Source of the DNA: Mycobacterium sp.
GTDB taxonomy: Bacteria; Actinomycetota; Actinomycetes; Mycobacteriales; Mycobacteriaceae
Length of the DNA stretch: 64,000 nucleotides
Direction of reading: 5' to 3'
NCBI GenBank assembly: GCA_003987775.1
Contig: RXJD01000023.1
Location: 1-64,000 of the forward strand
This document shows positions 1-8,273 of the stretch, piece by piece; positions within the stretch are counted from its first letter, which is position 1, and each line of letters begins with the position of its first letter. A program made the position numbers and the translations under genes. The notes below the pieces were generated by a model, which saw only the letters and a program-made list of their open reading frames with translations, was not told the DNA's origin and ran no database searches.

Positions 1-1
1 G

Positions 2-706
2 TTGCCCGACATCACCACTCCGGCCTTGACGATCAGCCCGATCGGTGTGGGTGGGTTCGCGTTGCCGGCGATTACGACTCCGGCGATCACGACGCCGCCG
101 TTGACGATCAGCCCGATCGGTGTGGGTGGGTTCACGTTGCCCGACATCACTACTCCGGCCTTGACGATCAGTCCGATCGGTGTGGGTGGGTTCGCGTTGC
201 CGGCGATTACGACTCCGGCGATCACGACGCCGCCGTTGACGATCAGTCCGATCGGTGTGGGTGGGTTCGCACTGCCGGCGATCACGACTCCGGCGATCAC
301 GACCCCGCCGTTGACGATCAGCCCGATCGGTGTGGGTGGATTCACGTTGCCCGACATCACCACTCCGGCCTTGACGATCAGTCCGATCGGTGTGGGTGGG
401 TTCACGTTGCCGGACATCACGACTCCGGCGATCACGACGCCGCCGTTGACGATCAGTCCCATCGGTGTGGGTGGGTTCACGTTGCCGGCCATCACGACTC
501 CGGCGATTACGACGCCGCCGCTGACGCTGGGGCCGATCGGGGTAGGCGCGTTTACGTTGCCGGACATCACGACTCCGGCGATCACGACGCCGCCGTTGAC
601 ACTCGGGCCCCTCGGATTGGGTGCGTTCACCCTGCCCGCGATCACCACCCAGGCGTTCACCACCCAGCCGTTCACCATCCCGCCGATCGGCTTGGCGTCA
701 TTCACC
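2..706 (+). repeat. In-frame tandem repeat array, 10 units of 60 or 75 nt
   Basis: Ten head-to-tail units start at 2, 62, 137, 197, 272, 347, 407, 482, 557 and 632. Units 1, 3 and 6 are 60 nt (20 residues, LPDITTPALTISPIGVGGFA type). The other seven are 75 nt because they carry one extra five-residue ITTPP block. Units are almost identical at the 5' side and decay toward the 3' end (LTLGPIGVGAF, then FTIPPIGLASF). Whole codons are gained or lost, so the frame is kept. Confidence 0.9.
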
Positions 707-1078
707 ACGCCGCCATTGACCATCCCGAGCATTCATCTGCCCAGCACCACCATCGCGGCCATCAACATCCCCGGCGGTCCCGGTTACCTCAACACGAGCG
801 CCACTCCGTCATCGGGCTTCTTCAACAGCGGCGCGGGCGGAAGCTCGGGGTACGGCAACAACGGGTTGGGGCTCTCGGGCTGGTACAACAGCAACCCTGC
901 TGGCGTCTTCGGCGGTTCGGGCTACCAGAACTACGGCAACCTCAACTCCGGCTTCTCGAATCTGGGTAGCGGCGTCTCAGGGATCGCCAACACCGGGGCG
1001 CTCGCGGTGACAAGTCTGTTGTCGGTCTTCACCAACATCAGCAACAGCCTCGCCGGATTGTTCAGCACCGCGGCCTGA
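2..1078 (+). CDS. PPE family protein with tandem repeats, 3' part only
   Basis: Open from the window edge, so the N-terminal PPE domain is not seen and the family call rests on the C-terminal architecture. About 235 visible residues are repeats of the type LPxITTPA...LTISPIGVGGF. They are followed by an asparagine/glycine-rich stretch (FFNSGAGGSSGYGN, NLNSGFSNLGSG) like the pentapeptide repeats of PPE-MPTR proteins, and a hydrophobic serine-rich end (LAGLFSTAA). PPE proteins are ESX-secreted or surface-associated proteins of slow-growing mycobacteria. The next complete gene in the same direction is a PE, which is usual for this family. The first codon in frame (TTG at 2) is an internal Leu codon, not a start. 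Function of the repeat region is unknown. Confidence 0.85.
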   Translation: MPDITTPALTISPIGVGGFALPAITTPAITTPPLTISPIGVGGFTLPDITTPALTISPIGVGGFALPAITTPAITTPPLTISPIGVGGFALPAITTPAITTPPLTISPIGVGGFTLPDITTPALTISPIGVGGFTLPDITTPAITTPPLTISPIGVGGFTLPAITTPAITTPPLTLGPIGVGAFTLPDITTPAITTPPLTLGPLGLGAFTLPAITTQAFTTQPFTIPPIGLASFTTPPLTIPSIHLPSTTIAAINIPGGPGYLNTSATPSSGFFNSGAGGSSGYGNNGLGLSGWYNSNPAGVFGGSGYQNYGNLNSGFSNLGSGVSGIANTGALAVTSLLSVFTNISNSLAGLFSTAA

Positions 1079-1124
1079 TCGACCTCGCCGAAGAGTCGGC
1101 CAATTTCACAGCGAAAGGGAAACA

Positions 1125-1256
1125 ATGCAACCGCTCATGCTGCCACGTGGGTTCGCCGCCGCTCTGGCGGCGCTGGCGAGCGTCCTGCTCCGTGCGCACG
1201 ACGCGAAGCCTGAGCCGGGGTGCGACAGACTGGGCCGCTCGACTCTGTCGTCGTAG
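1125..1256 (+). CDS. Possible 43-residue small protein
   Basis: ATG at 1125 follows a purine-rich GCGAAAGGGAAAC that could bind ribosomes. The product begins MQPLMLPRGFAAALAALASV, an alanine/leucine-rich start resembling a short signal or membrane segment, and ends at TAG 1254-1256. No family is recognised. It lies in the 355-base gap between the PPE and PE genes. The rest of the gap (1257-1433) shows nothing recognisable. It may be non-coding. Confidence 0.22.
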   Translation: MQPLMLPRGFAAALAALASVLLRAHDAKPEPGCDRLGRSTLSS

Positions 1257-1433
1257 CGTTACCGGCGGACACCTAACCGTTCGGCTGTGCGGTCGCCGCA
1301 CAGGGGCGCCGTCCCACAGATCGGCAGGACTGGGGGATGGCACATCCTGCAATCGGAGGACAGGGTGATTCAACCCGGTTAGTGGCCGCTCAGCCGACAG
1401 ACGGCAACGCCGCGCGGCGGCAATCTGACTGGC

Positions 1434-1736
1434 ATGTCCTCGTTTGTGAACTGCCAGCCCGAACTGCTGAGCGCAGCCGCGGCCAACCTCGGCTTGATCG
1501 GCGCTGCGATGAACGCCGGCAACGCCGCCGCCGCTGCCCCCATCACCGGCGTGGTGCCGGCCGCCGCCGACGAGGTGTCGGCCCTGACCGCAGCGCAGTT
1601 CGCTGCGCACGGCGCCATGTATCAGGCGATCAGCGCTCAGGCGGCCGCGTTTCACGAGCTGTTCGTGAACACCCTGGCCGGCAACGCCGGCTGCTACGCG
1701 GCCACCGAAGCCGCCAACGCGCTAGCGGTCCGCTGA
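1434..1736 (+). CDS. PE family protein (PE domain only)
   Basis: The 100-residue product is a complete PE domain and nothing else: it starts MSSFVNCQPELLSAAAANL, keeps the AAAAPITGVVPAAADEVSALTAAQFAAHG core and ends YAATEAANALAVR. PE proteins pair with a PPE partner as a helical dimer and are exported by ESX type VII secretion. PE/PPE operons normally have the PE first, and a broken PPE follows here after 16 bases, so this PE has lost its adjacent partner. No strong Shine-Dalgarno sequence precedes the ATG. The start fits the family, whose members begin MSF or MSS. The Cys at position 7 is unusual because most family members have Thr or Ala nearby. Confidence 0.85.
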   Translation: MSSFVNCQPELLSAAAANLGLIGAAMNAGNAAAAAPITGVVPAAADEVSALTAAQFAAHGAMYQAISAQAAAFHELFVNTLAGNAGCYAATEAANALAVR

Positions 1737-1752
1737 CACTCCGAAACACAGC

Positions 1753-1921
1753 GTGTACGGGGCCATGCCGCCCGAGGTCAAACTCCGGGCGTATGAACTC
1801 GGGCCCGGGGGCGGAATCGATGCCGGCCGCCGTGATCGCTCGGGGCCGGGTCGCGGTCGAGCTGAGCTCGACGGCAACGGGCTTCGACTCCACGATCACC
1901 GAACTGGTGAGCGGGCGATGA
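1753..1921 (+). pseudogene. PPE N-terminal remnant with single-base frameshift
   Basis: GTG at 1753 reads VYGAMPPEVK and then leaves frame. Removing one A from the AAA at about 1780-1782 gives GAMPPEVNSGRMNSGPGAES, the standard PPE N-terminus. Reading goes on in the second frame as SMPAAV...VAVELSSTATGFDSTITELVSGR and stops at 1919-1921. Only about 55 of the usual 180 PPE-domain residues survive. The sequence after the stop no longer resembles PPE. Its place directly after the PE gene shows it was the second gene of a PE/PPE operon. Confidence 0.75.
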
Positions 1922-2362
1922 ACTCCTACATAGCGGCTTCCGCCGCCGCAATCCGATTGATGCCGATCACCACGCCGCCCGAGATGATCTCTCCGACCTC
2001 GACACTCTGGTGAGCGTCTTCGGTACCCGATTTTTCGTCTGTACCTCCTCAGCCGGGCTGATGATGTCGACCAGGGACTGCTTCCCGCCGCTGCCGCCAT
2101 CAGCCGGCGGATCTCGGTGCCGTGGAATCGGTTGGCGGGCTTTCAACTTCGCAATCCTGGGGGGACTTCCGTTGCCGGGCAATGGCGGTCGGGCCGTTTC
2201 GACCGGCATTACCCCCAAGCGGCCGCTGCGGGTCTTGCCGAGCCTCATCGAGTAGCTGCGGGTAGGTGACCGTGTCCACCGATCGGCCGGTTCCCCTCCG
2301 CCACTCTTGCGTCCGATCGGTGGAGTTATCGAACCGTGATCGTCCCTAACGTTCGGAGAGTG
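1922..2362. other. Gene-free stretch between PPE remnant and first MFS gene
   Basis: Short open frames exist here (for example 2010-2255) but none resembles a known protein or has convincing start signals. The right part holds a 12-bp inverted repeat and the presumed promoter of the MFS gene. Confidence 0.5.
2275..2324. promoter_or_regulatory. 12-bp perfect inverted repeat upstream of MFS gene
   Basis: TCCACCGATCGG (2275-2286) and CCGATCGGTGGA (2313-2324) are exact reverse complements with a 26-base spacer. They end 38 bases before the chosen MFS start. The core CCGATCGG recurs at about 3771-3779 before the duplicate MFS gene, so it was probably carried along in the duplication. It could be a regulator site or an mRNA hairpin. 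Confidence 0.45.
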
Positions 2363-3727
2363 ATGACAGCGGTGCCAGGTGCAGCCAACCTCCAGACTCT
2401 CGACGAGCCGATCGACTACCGCCGGGCGGTGTGTGTCGGCGGCCTGCGGCCAGCCCGAAAGGTCCGGGCCGCAACGGCTTTGCGCAGCGCCCGGCTCTTG
2501 CGGCACCAGGCCACGGTGCAGGGACAGGAAGGCCACGACCGCTATCCGGCGGTCATCTGGTTGCTGCTGGGCGGCAACTTCGTGGTGCGCGGCGCGGGTT
2601 TCGCCTACCCGTTCCTGGCCTACCACGTCGCCGGCCGCCACCACGGCGCCGACGCGGTGGGCGCGGTGCTGGCCGCCTTCGGTGTGGGCTGGGCGATCGG
2701 CCAGTTGCTGTGCGGTTGGCTGGCCGACCGGATCGGGGCCCGCATGACCCTGGTGTCCACCATGTTGGTGGCCGGCACCGCGCTGGTCCTGACGGCGCAG
2801 GCGTGCAGCGTGCCCGCTCTCTTCTGCGGGGCGCTGATCACGGGCATCGTGTACGACGCACCGCGGCCGGTGTTGGGTGCTGCAATCACAGACCTGGTCC
2901 CCGACCCGGAACGGCGCGCCAAACTGGACGCCTTCCGCTTCGGTTGGGTCGTGAGCATCGGACGGGCCATCACCGGCGGGATCGGAGGCATGCTGGTCGG
3001 TGTCGTGGGGGTCCCGGTCCTGTTCTGGATCAACGCCGCCGGCTGCCTGACATTCGCCCTTGTCGCCGGATGCTGTATCCCGGGACGCCGTGGCCGAGGG
3101 GTGAAGGCGGCCGCGGGAGCGCGAAACATCAGTTATCGCAAAGCATTCGCCGATCACCGTCTTACGTTGTTGTTCATCTCGAGTCTGGCTACGCTGATCG
3201 CGGTCCGCGGTCTGTACGCGGCCATTCCCATGCTGATGGCCGACCGCGGCCTGGGCGCTGGTCAATTCGGCTGGGCACAACTGACCAACGCGATGGCGGG
3301 CCTTGCACTGACCCCGGTGATCACCCCGTGGATCGGGAAGAAGGTGGCCGCCCGGTTCCAGCCGCGGCTCGACATCCTGGCTCTGGCCGGACTGTGGACC
3401 ACAGTCAGCATGGGTTGGGCGGCTCTGGCTCACACCACTCTCGACTTCAGTCTGGCTACCGCCCTGTCCACCCCCGGCGAGGTGGCCTGGTTCGTCATCG
3501 CGGCCGGTGTCGTGCACCGGATCGCGCCGGCTGCCACCGGTGGCCGCTACCACGGGATCTGGTCGATGTCGGTGGCGGTGGCGTCGGTGATCGCTCCAAT
3601 CCTCGCTTCCTACAGCCTGATCCATGGTGGTCACCAGCTCGTCGCGATCGTCACGGTGTCGGCCGGAGCGCTGGGCGCCGCCCTGTGCCTGCCGCTGGCC
3701 CGCACCCTGAGCGGCTCAACCTCGTGA
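2363..3727 (+). CDS. MFS-type transporter, copy 1 (Rv0842-like)
   Basis: A polytopic membrane protein of about 454 residues with roughly 12 hydrophobic segments and the MFS loop signature GWLADRIGAR between TM2 and TM3. It is closely similar along its length to the next gene (3819-5057), so the two are tandem duplicates. ATG 2363 is chosen because GGAGAG lies just upstream, MTAVP matches MTTP of the duplicate, and the distance from the shared CCGATCGG block is about the same in both copies. GTG 2336 would add nine residues. Compared with copy 2 it has about 40 extra N-terminal residues before the first TM segment. The substrate is unknown. By recalled gene order it corresponds to M. tuberculosis Rv0842 upstream of narL. 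Confidence 0.85.
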   Translation: MTAVPGAANLQTLDEPIDYRRAVCVGGLRPARKVRAATALRSARLLRHQATVQGQEGHDRYPAVIWLLLGGNFVVRGAGFAYPFLAYHVAGRHHGADAVGAVLAAFGVGWAIGQLLCGWLADRIGARMTLVSTMLVAGTALVLTAQACSVPALFCGALITGIVYDAPRPVLGAAITDLVPDPERRAKLDAFRFGWVVSIGRAITGGIGGMLVGVVGVPVLFWINAAGCLTFALVAGCCIPGRRGRGVKAAAGARNISYRKAFADHRLTLLFISSLATLIAVRGLYAAIPMLMADRGLGAGQFGWAQLTNAMAGLALTPVITPWIGKKVAARFQPRLDILALAGLWTTVSMGWAALAHTTLDFSLATALSTPGEVAWFVIAAGVVHRIAPAATGGRYHGIWSMSVAVASVIAPILASYSLIHGGHQLVAIVTVSAGALGAALCLPLARTLSGSTS

Positions 3728-3730
3728 TTT

Positions 3731-3750
3731 TGTCCCCTGATCGGGGGACA
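3731..3750 (+). terminator. Possible hairpin terminator between MFS copies
   Basis: TGTCCCC (3731-3737) pairs with GGGGACA (3744-3750) over a six-base loop, four bases after the MFS stop codon. No U-run follows, only a modest T-rich GGCTTTCGTC, so termination is uncertain. Confidence 0.4.
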
Positions 3751-3818
3751 GGCTTTCGTCACTCTTTGGGGCCGATCGGAGGTACTGCCGGCACGCCGTT
3801 GCCTCTACCTTCAATTTC

Positions 3819-5057
3819 GTGACGACACCGGCGGCCACCGCAGTCCATGATCGGGTGCCCGACCACGCGCGCGAACAGGGCGTTCCGAGGGTGATCTGGC
3901 TGCTGCTGGCGGGAAACCTGGTGGTGCGGTCGGCGGCATTCGCCTACTCGTTCCTCGCGTATCACGTCGCGGGCCGCGGTTATGCCGCGGGCGCGGTGGG
4001 CGCCGTGCTGGCGGCGTACGGCATCGGCTGGACGGTGGGCCAACTGGTCACCGGGTGGCTGGTGGACCGCATCGGCACTCGCGCCACCCTGGTGTCCACC
4101 ATGTCGGTGGCGGCGACAGTGCTGCTGCTGATGGCCGAAGCGCGCTCCTTGCCGATGCTGCTGTCCGGCGCTCTGATCGCCGGTCTGGTCTGCGACGCCC
4201 CACGCCCGGTGCTCGGCGCCGCCATCACCGAACTGGTGACCGATCCGCGGCAGCGGGCTCGACTGGACGGCTGGCGATTCGGTTGGGCGATCAATGTTGG
4301 TGCCGCCATCACCGGTGGAGTGGGCGGGCTGGTGGGGGGCTGGTGCGGTACCCCAGTGCTCTACTGGGTCAACGGCATCGCCTGCGCGGGCTTCGCCGTG
4401 TTGGCGGCCTGTTGCATTCCGCGCCGCACGTCGCGGGCCACACCCGGGCTCAACGTCAAAGACCGCTACCGGCAGGCGCTTTCAGACCACCGGTTGATGC
4501 TGCTGGTGGGTTCGAGCCTGGCGACCCTGACAGCGTTGATGGGCATTCTCGTCGCCGTGCCGATGCTGATGTCCGATTCCGGATTGGGCGCCGGCGCTTA
4601 CGGTTTCGTGCAGTTTGTCAATGCCCTGGCGGTGGTGGTGCTGACGCCCGTGCTCACGCCGTGGCTGAGTGCGCGACTGGCGAGCGGTCCGAGGCTGGAC
4701 ATCCTCGCGGTCGCCGGAGTGTGGTTGGCGCTGTGCATGGCAGCGGTGACGCTCGCGCACACCACAGCGGTTTTCGCCGTGACCACGGCCGCCTGCTCAC
4801 CCGCCGAGATCGCCTGGTTCGTCGTCGCCGCCGGCGTCGTGCACCGCATCGCACCCGTCGCCAATAGCGGCCTTTATCAAGGAATCTGGTCGATGACCGC
4901 CGCCGCCGCGTCGATCGTCGCACCAATCCTGGTGACATGCGCACTGCCGCATGGCGGGCGTCCGGTGCTGGCGGTCGCCATCGTCGTGGTCGGACTGCTC
5001 GGCGCGGCATCCTGCTCACCACTGGCGCGTTCGGTTTCCGGCGCGAACGAGCGCTGA
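3819..5057 (+). CDS. MFS-type transporter, copy 2 (Rv0842-like)
   Basis: A 412-residue integral membrane protein, paralogous to the gene just upstream. Shared blocks include VIWLLLAGNLVVRSAAFAY, GWLVDRIGTRATLVSTMSV and the segment around CDAPRPVLGAAIT. About 12 TM segments are visible. The start is GTG 3819, giving MTTPAATAVHDR. It ends 13 bases before the first sensor kinase gene and is probably co-transcribed with it. That suggests the transporter and the kinase serve one response, but the substrate is unknown. The short N-terminus is probably the ancestral form, since copy 1 has the extra segment. Confidence 0.87.
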   Translation: MTTPAATAVHDRVPDHAREQGVPRVIWLLLAGNLVVRSAAFAYSFLAYHVAGRGYAAGAVGAVLAAYGIGWTVGQLVTGWLVDRIGTRATLVSTMSVAATVLLLMAEARSLPMLLSGALIAGLVCDAPRPVLGAAITELVTDPRQRARLDGWRFGWAINVGAAITGGVGGLVGGWCGTPVLYWVNGIACAGFAVLAACCIPRRTSRATPGLNVKDRYRQALSDHRLMLLVGSSLATLTALMGILVAVPMLMSDSGLGAGAYGFVQFVNALAVVVLTPVLTPWLSARLASGPRLDILAVAGVWLALCMAAVTLAHTTAVFAVTTAACSPAEIAWFVVAAGVVHRIAPVANSGLYQGIWSMTAAAASIVAPILVTCALPHGGRPVLAVAIVVVGLLGAASCSPLARSVSGANER

Positions 5058-5070
5058 GTAAGGTGTTTCG

Positions 5071-6285
5071 GTGGCATTCGCCAGCGACGCGGAACTCGAC
5101 CGGGTGCGCAGCATTCACCAACTGCGCTCCTACCGAGTCGTAGCCGTCCTCAGGGTTGGTGTGCTGGCCTTCGTGGTCGGTGCCATGGTCGTGGCCGCAC
5201 CCCCGTACGAATGGGGTAGCCATATCGCCTTGATCAGCCTGTACGCTTTCGCCACGGTGTCGGCCCTGATACTGGCGTTCACGCGGTTCGACCGACTCGG
5301 TATGGGCCGCTTCGGGATAGGCCGACTGGAACCCTTCGCGTTCACGGTCATCGACGTCATCGTGCTGACGGCCCTGCAGTTCATCTCCAGCGACGGGATC
5401 TATCCGCTGCTGATTATGATCCTGCTGCCGGTGCTGGTGGGCGTCGACATGTCGACCCGGCGGGCCGCGGCGATACTGGCCTTCACCGTGGTCGGGTTCG
5501 CCCTCGCGGGCGTCCAGGACCACCTGCAGAAGCGGGCGATCGGGTGGTCGGACACTGTGTTCCTGTTCGGGCTCTACGCGTTCATGTGCGTCGCCGCGTT
5601 GGTGACGGTGCGCATCGAAGAACGCCATGCCCGTTCGATCGCCGGGCTGAGCGCATTGCGCGAGGAACTGCTGGGGCAGACGATGACCGCCTCGGAGGTG
5701 CTGCAGCGCCGGATCTCGGAGTCCATCCACGACGGTCCGCTGCAGGACGTGCTGGTGGCGCGTCAGGAGCTCATCGAGTTGCAACTCGACGACCCCGATG
5801 ACGACCGGGTCACTCGTGCGCTGACCGGGTTGCAGAGCGCGTCGGAACGCCTGCGGCAGGCCACATTCGAGCTGCATCCGGCTGTGCTCGAACAGGTCGG
5901 GCTGGGGGCGGCGGTAGAGCAGCTGGCCGGATTCACCGCCAAGCGCTCGGGCATCGAGGTGGCCACGGACATCGACTATCCGATTCGCAATGACGTCGAC
6001 CCGATCGTCTTCGGTGTGGCACGGGAGTTGCTGTCCAACGTGGTGCGCCACTCCCGGGCCTCCCACGCCTGGGTCACGCTGGGCATCACCGACGACATGT
6101 GCGTGTTGAACGTGGCCGACGACGGGGTAGGGGTCAACAGTGACACCATGGCGCGCCGCCTGGGGGAAGGGCACATCGGCCTGGCGTCGCACCGGGCCCG
6201 CGTCGAAGCCGCCGGCGGCGCCTTCGTCTTTCTGGAAGCGGCCAGCGGTACCCGCGTCTGCGTGCAGGTGCCGCTGAAGAAATGA
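5071..6285 (+). CDS. Sensor histidine kinase, NarS-like paralog
   Basis: A 404-residue two-component kinase. Residues about 20-180 hold six hydrophobic segments. A linker (EERHARSIAGLSALREEL) leads to the HisKA_3-type dimerisation helix RRISESIHDGPLQDVL with phospho-acceptor His220, and then an ATP-binding domain with DDGVGV and GEGHIGLASHRARVEAAGG. The protein is nearly collinear with the kinase at 7056-8273 (404 against 405 residues, kinase core almost identical) but differs more in the membrane part. GTG 5071 is chosen for its match to the paralog start. It converges on narL with a 21-base gap. NarL is the obvious partner, with sensing possibly distinct from NarS. Confidence 0.88.
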   Translation: MAFASDAELDRVRSIHQLRSYRVVAVLRVGVLAFVVGAMVVAAPPYEWGSHIALISLYAFATVSALILAFTRFDRLGMGRFGIGRLEPFAFTVIDVIVLTALQFISSDGIYPLLIMILLPVLVGVDMSTRRAAAILAFTVVGFALAGVQDHLQKRAIGWSDTVFLFGLYAFMCVAALVTVRIEERHARSIAGLSALREELLGQTMTASEVLQRRISESIHDGPLQDVLVARQELIELQLDDPDDDRVTRALTGLQSASERLRQATFELHPAVLEQVGLGAAVEQLAGFTAKRSGIEVATDIDYPIRNDVDPIVFGVARELLSNVVRHSRASHAWVTLGITDDMCVLNVADDGVGVNSDTMARRLGEGHIGLASHRARVEAAGGAFVFLEAASGTRVCVQVPLKK

Positions 6286-6306
6286 CTGCGGTGTGCGCAG
6301 CCGTGC

Positions 6307-6960
6307 TCAGTCGAGCAGCTTCTGGCGCATCGCTTCGGCGACCGCCGCGGCGCGGTCACTGACGCCGAGTTTCTCGTACAGGCGCTGCACATGCGTTTTC
6401 ACCGTCGAGGGCGCCACATACAGTTCGGCAGCGATCGCCGGAATGCTCTGGCCGCGGGCGATCCGGTTGAGCACTTCGCGTTCCCGCGCGCTGAGCACCG
6501 GAGCACTGGGGGCCGCGCGCTGACGGATCTCCCCGGCCAGCCCGCCGACCAGCGACGGGGCCACGACATCTCGGCCCTTGGCGCAGTCGAGCACCGCCTT
6601 GACGATCTCGGTGCGCGTCGAATCCTTGAGCAGAAAACCGGCGGCTCCCTGCTGCAGCGCCTGGTACACGATCGCCGATTCGTCGTGCGCCGAAATCAGC
6701 AGGACCCGGGTCGGCAAGTCGTAGTTGCGCACCGCGGCCGCCACCTGCGCCCCGTCCATGCCCGGCATGCGGTAGTCGAGCAGGGCGACATCGGGTTTGT
6801 GCGCCTTGATCAACTCGAGTGCGGCCGAACCGTCGTCGGCCTCGCCGACCACATTCACCGAACCGCTCAGTGAAAGCGCGCGCACCACGCCCTCGCGGAA
6901 TAACGGGTGATCGTCACCGACCACCACACGGACCTTCTCAGAGGCCGCAGCGCCGACCAT
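6307..6960 (-). CDS. narL: Response regulator NarL
   Basis: 217 residues with a receiver domain (acidic pair D16/D17, phospho-acceptor D62 in LLDYRMPGMDG, K108 region FLLKDST) and a C-terminal LuxR-type helix-turn-helix (LSAREREVLNRIARGQSIPA, then VAPSTVKTHVQRLYEKLG). From memory the sequence is almost identical to M. tuberculosis NarL (Rv0844c), a regulator paired with the NarS kinase. It is divergent from narS with a 95-base shared promoter gap, as in M. tuberculosis, but is also faced by an extra kinase copy on the other side. One regulator between two kinases implies that both feed into it. Confidence 0.93.
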   Translation of the reverse strand: MVGAAASEKVRVVVGDDHPLFREGVVRALSLSGSVNVVGEADDGSAALELIKAHKPDVALLDYRMPGMDGAQVAAAVRNYDLPTRVLLISAHDESAIVYQALQQGAAGFLLKDSTRTEIVKAVLDCAKGRDVVAPSLVGGLAGEIRQRAAPSAPVLSAREREVLNRIARGQSIPAIAAELYVAPSTVKTHVQRLYEKLGVSDRAAAVAEAMRQKLLD

Positions 6961-7055
6961 GGCGAAAGTGTAGCGGCTGCCCGCAATGATCCGTTTACAT
7001 TTGGCTACCTCCGCGGCGTGGCAGCCTTTCGGGTGCCGGTGAGTACGGTGTTCCT

Positions 7056-8273
7056 GTGGCGACCAGTGACGTCGAACTGGACCGGGTGCGCAGAGTGCAC
7101 CGGTTGCGCTCGTACCGGATCGCCTCGGTGCTGCGCGTCGGGGTCGTCGCGCTGATGATCGCCGCCATGGTCATCGGCACCCGCCGATCTGAGTGGGCTC
7201 AGCAAAGCGTCCTGATCGGCCTCTACGCCGGAATCGCACTGTGCTCGCTGGTGTTGGCTTTCGCGCCCTCGCGTGCCTGGGTCGGCATGGGGCCCCTGGT
7301 CGGAATGCGCCGGCTGGAACCTTTCGCTTTCACCGCCATCGACGTGGTGGCGTTGACGGGTTACCAGATGCTGTCCACCGACGGGATTTATCCGCTGCTG
7401 ATCATGACCTTGTTGCCGGTACTCGTGGGCCTCGATGTGTCGACGCGGCGGGCGGCGGTGGTGCTGGCCTTCACCCTGGTGGGATTCGCCCTGGCTGTCG
7501 TCCAGGATCCGGTGATGGTCAGGGCGATCGGCTGGCCCGAAGCCGTCTTCCGGTTCGCCCTGTACGGGTTCTTGTGCGGTACGGCGCTGGTCGTGGTGCG
7601 CATCGAGGAACGCCACGCGCACTCGGTCGCCGGCCTGAGCGCGTTGCGCGAGGAGTTGTTGGCGCAGACGATGACCGCCTCTGAAGTGTTGCAGCGCCGC
7701 ATCTCGGAGTCCATCCACGACGGGCCGCTGCAGGATGTGCTTGCCGCGCGTCAGGAACTCATCGAGCTGGAGCTCGACCACCCCGACGACGACCGGGTGA
7801 GCCGGGCGCTGGCGGGTCTGCAGAGCGCGTCAGAACGCTTGCGGCAGGCCACTTTCGAATTGCACCCGGCCGTGCTCGAGGAGGTCGGGTTGGGGGCAGC
7901 GGTGGAGCAGCTGGCCGGATTCACCGCCAAGCGCTCGGGCATCAAGGTCACCACCGACATCGACTACCCGATTCGCAATGCGATCGACCCGATCGTGTTC
8001 GGTGTGGTGCGAGAGCTGTTGTCCAACGTGGTGCATCATTCCCGGGCGGAGAACGCCTCGGTGATGCTCGGTATCACCGACGAGATGTGCGTATTGACTG
8101 TCGGCGACGACGGGGTGGGGGTCAACGGCGAGACCATGGCGCGGCGGCTGGGGGAGGGGCATATCGGTCTGGCCTCGCACCGCGCCCGGGTGGACGCCGC
8201 GGGCGGCACCTTTGTGTTCCTCGAAGCCCCCACCGGCACGCACGTGTGTGTCGAGGTGCCCCTCAAGCCTTGA
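7056..8273 (+). CDS. narS: Sensor histidine kinase NarS
   Basis: 405 residues laid out like the kinase at 5071: six membrane segments, the motif RRISESIHDGPLQDVL with His221, and a HATPase domain with DDGVGV and GEGHIGLASHRARV. Its divergent position next to narL matches M. tuberculosis Rv0845 (NarS), so it is the likelier ortholog of the two kinases. GTG 7056 (MATSDVELDRVRRVHRLRSY) aligns with the paralog. The stop codon overlaps the 3' end of the convergent flavoprotein gene by 11 bases. This is the point where the catabolic island begins. Confidence 0.9.
   Translation: MATSDVELDRVRRVHRLRSYRIASVLRVGVVALMIAAMVIGTRRSEWAQQSVLIGLYAGIALCSLVLAFAPSRAWVGMGPLVGMRRLEPFAFTAIDVVALTGYQMLSTDGIYPLLIMTLLPVLVGLDVSTRRAAVVLAFTLVGFALAVVQDPVMVRAIGWPEAVFRFALYGFLCGTALVVVRIEERHAHSVAGLSALREELLAQTMTASEVLQRRISESIHDGPLQDVLAARQELIELELDHPDDDRVSRALAGLQSASERLRQATFELHPAVLEEVGLGAAVEQLAGFTAKRSGIKVTTDIDYPIRNAIDPIVFGVVRELLSNVVHHSRAENASVMLGITDEMCVLTVGDDGVGVNGETMARRLGEGHIGLASHRARVDAAGGTFVFLEAPTGTHVCVEVPLKP

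Noticed and set aside
2..706. Possible CRISPR array in the tandem repeats
   Set aside because: Repeats are contiguous, in frame and without unique spacers. They encode a PPE repeat.
2010..2255. 81-residue open frame before the MFS gene
   Set aside because: No start signal or family. It lies in a gene-free gap after a pseudogene.
1967..3634. 555-residue minus-strand frame over the first MFS gene
   Set aside because: No recognisable domain; the plus-strand frame is a clear membrane protein with a paralog.
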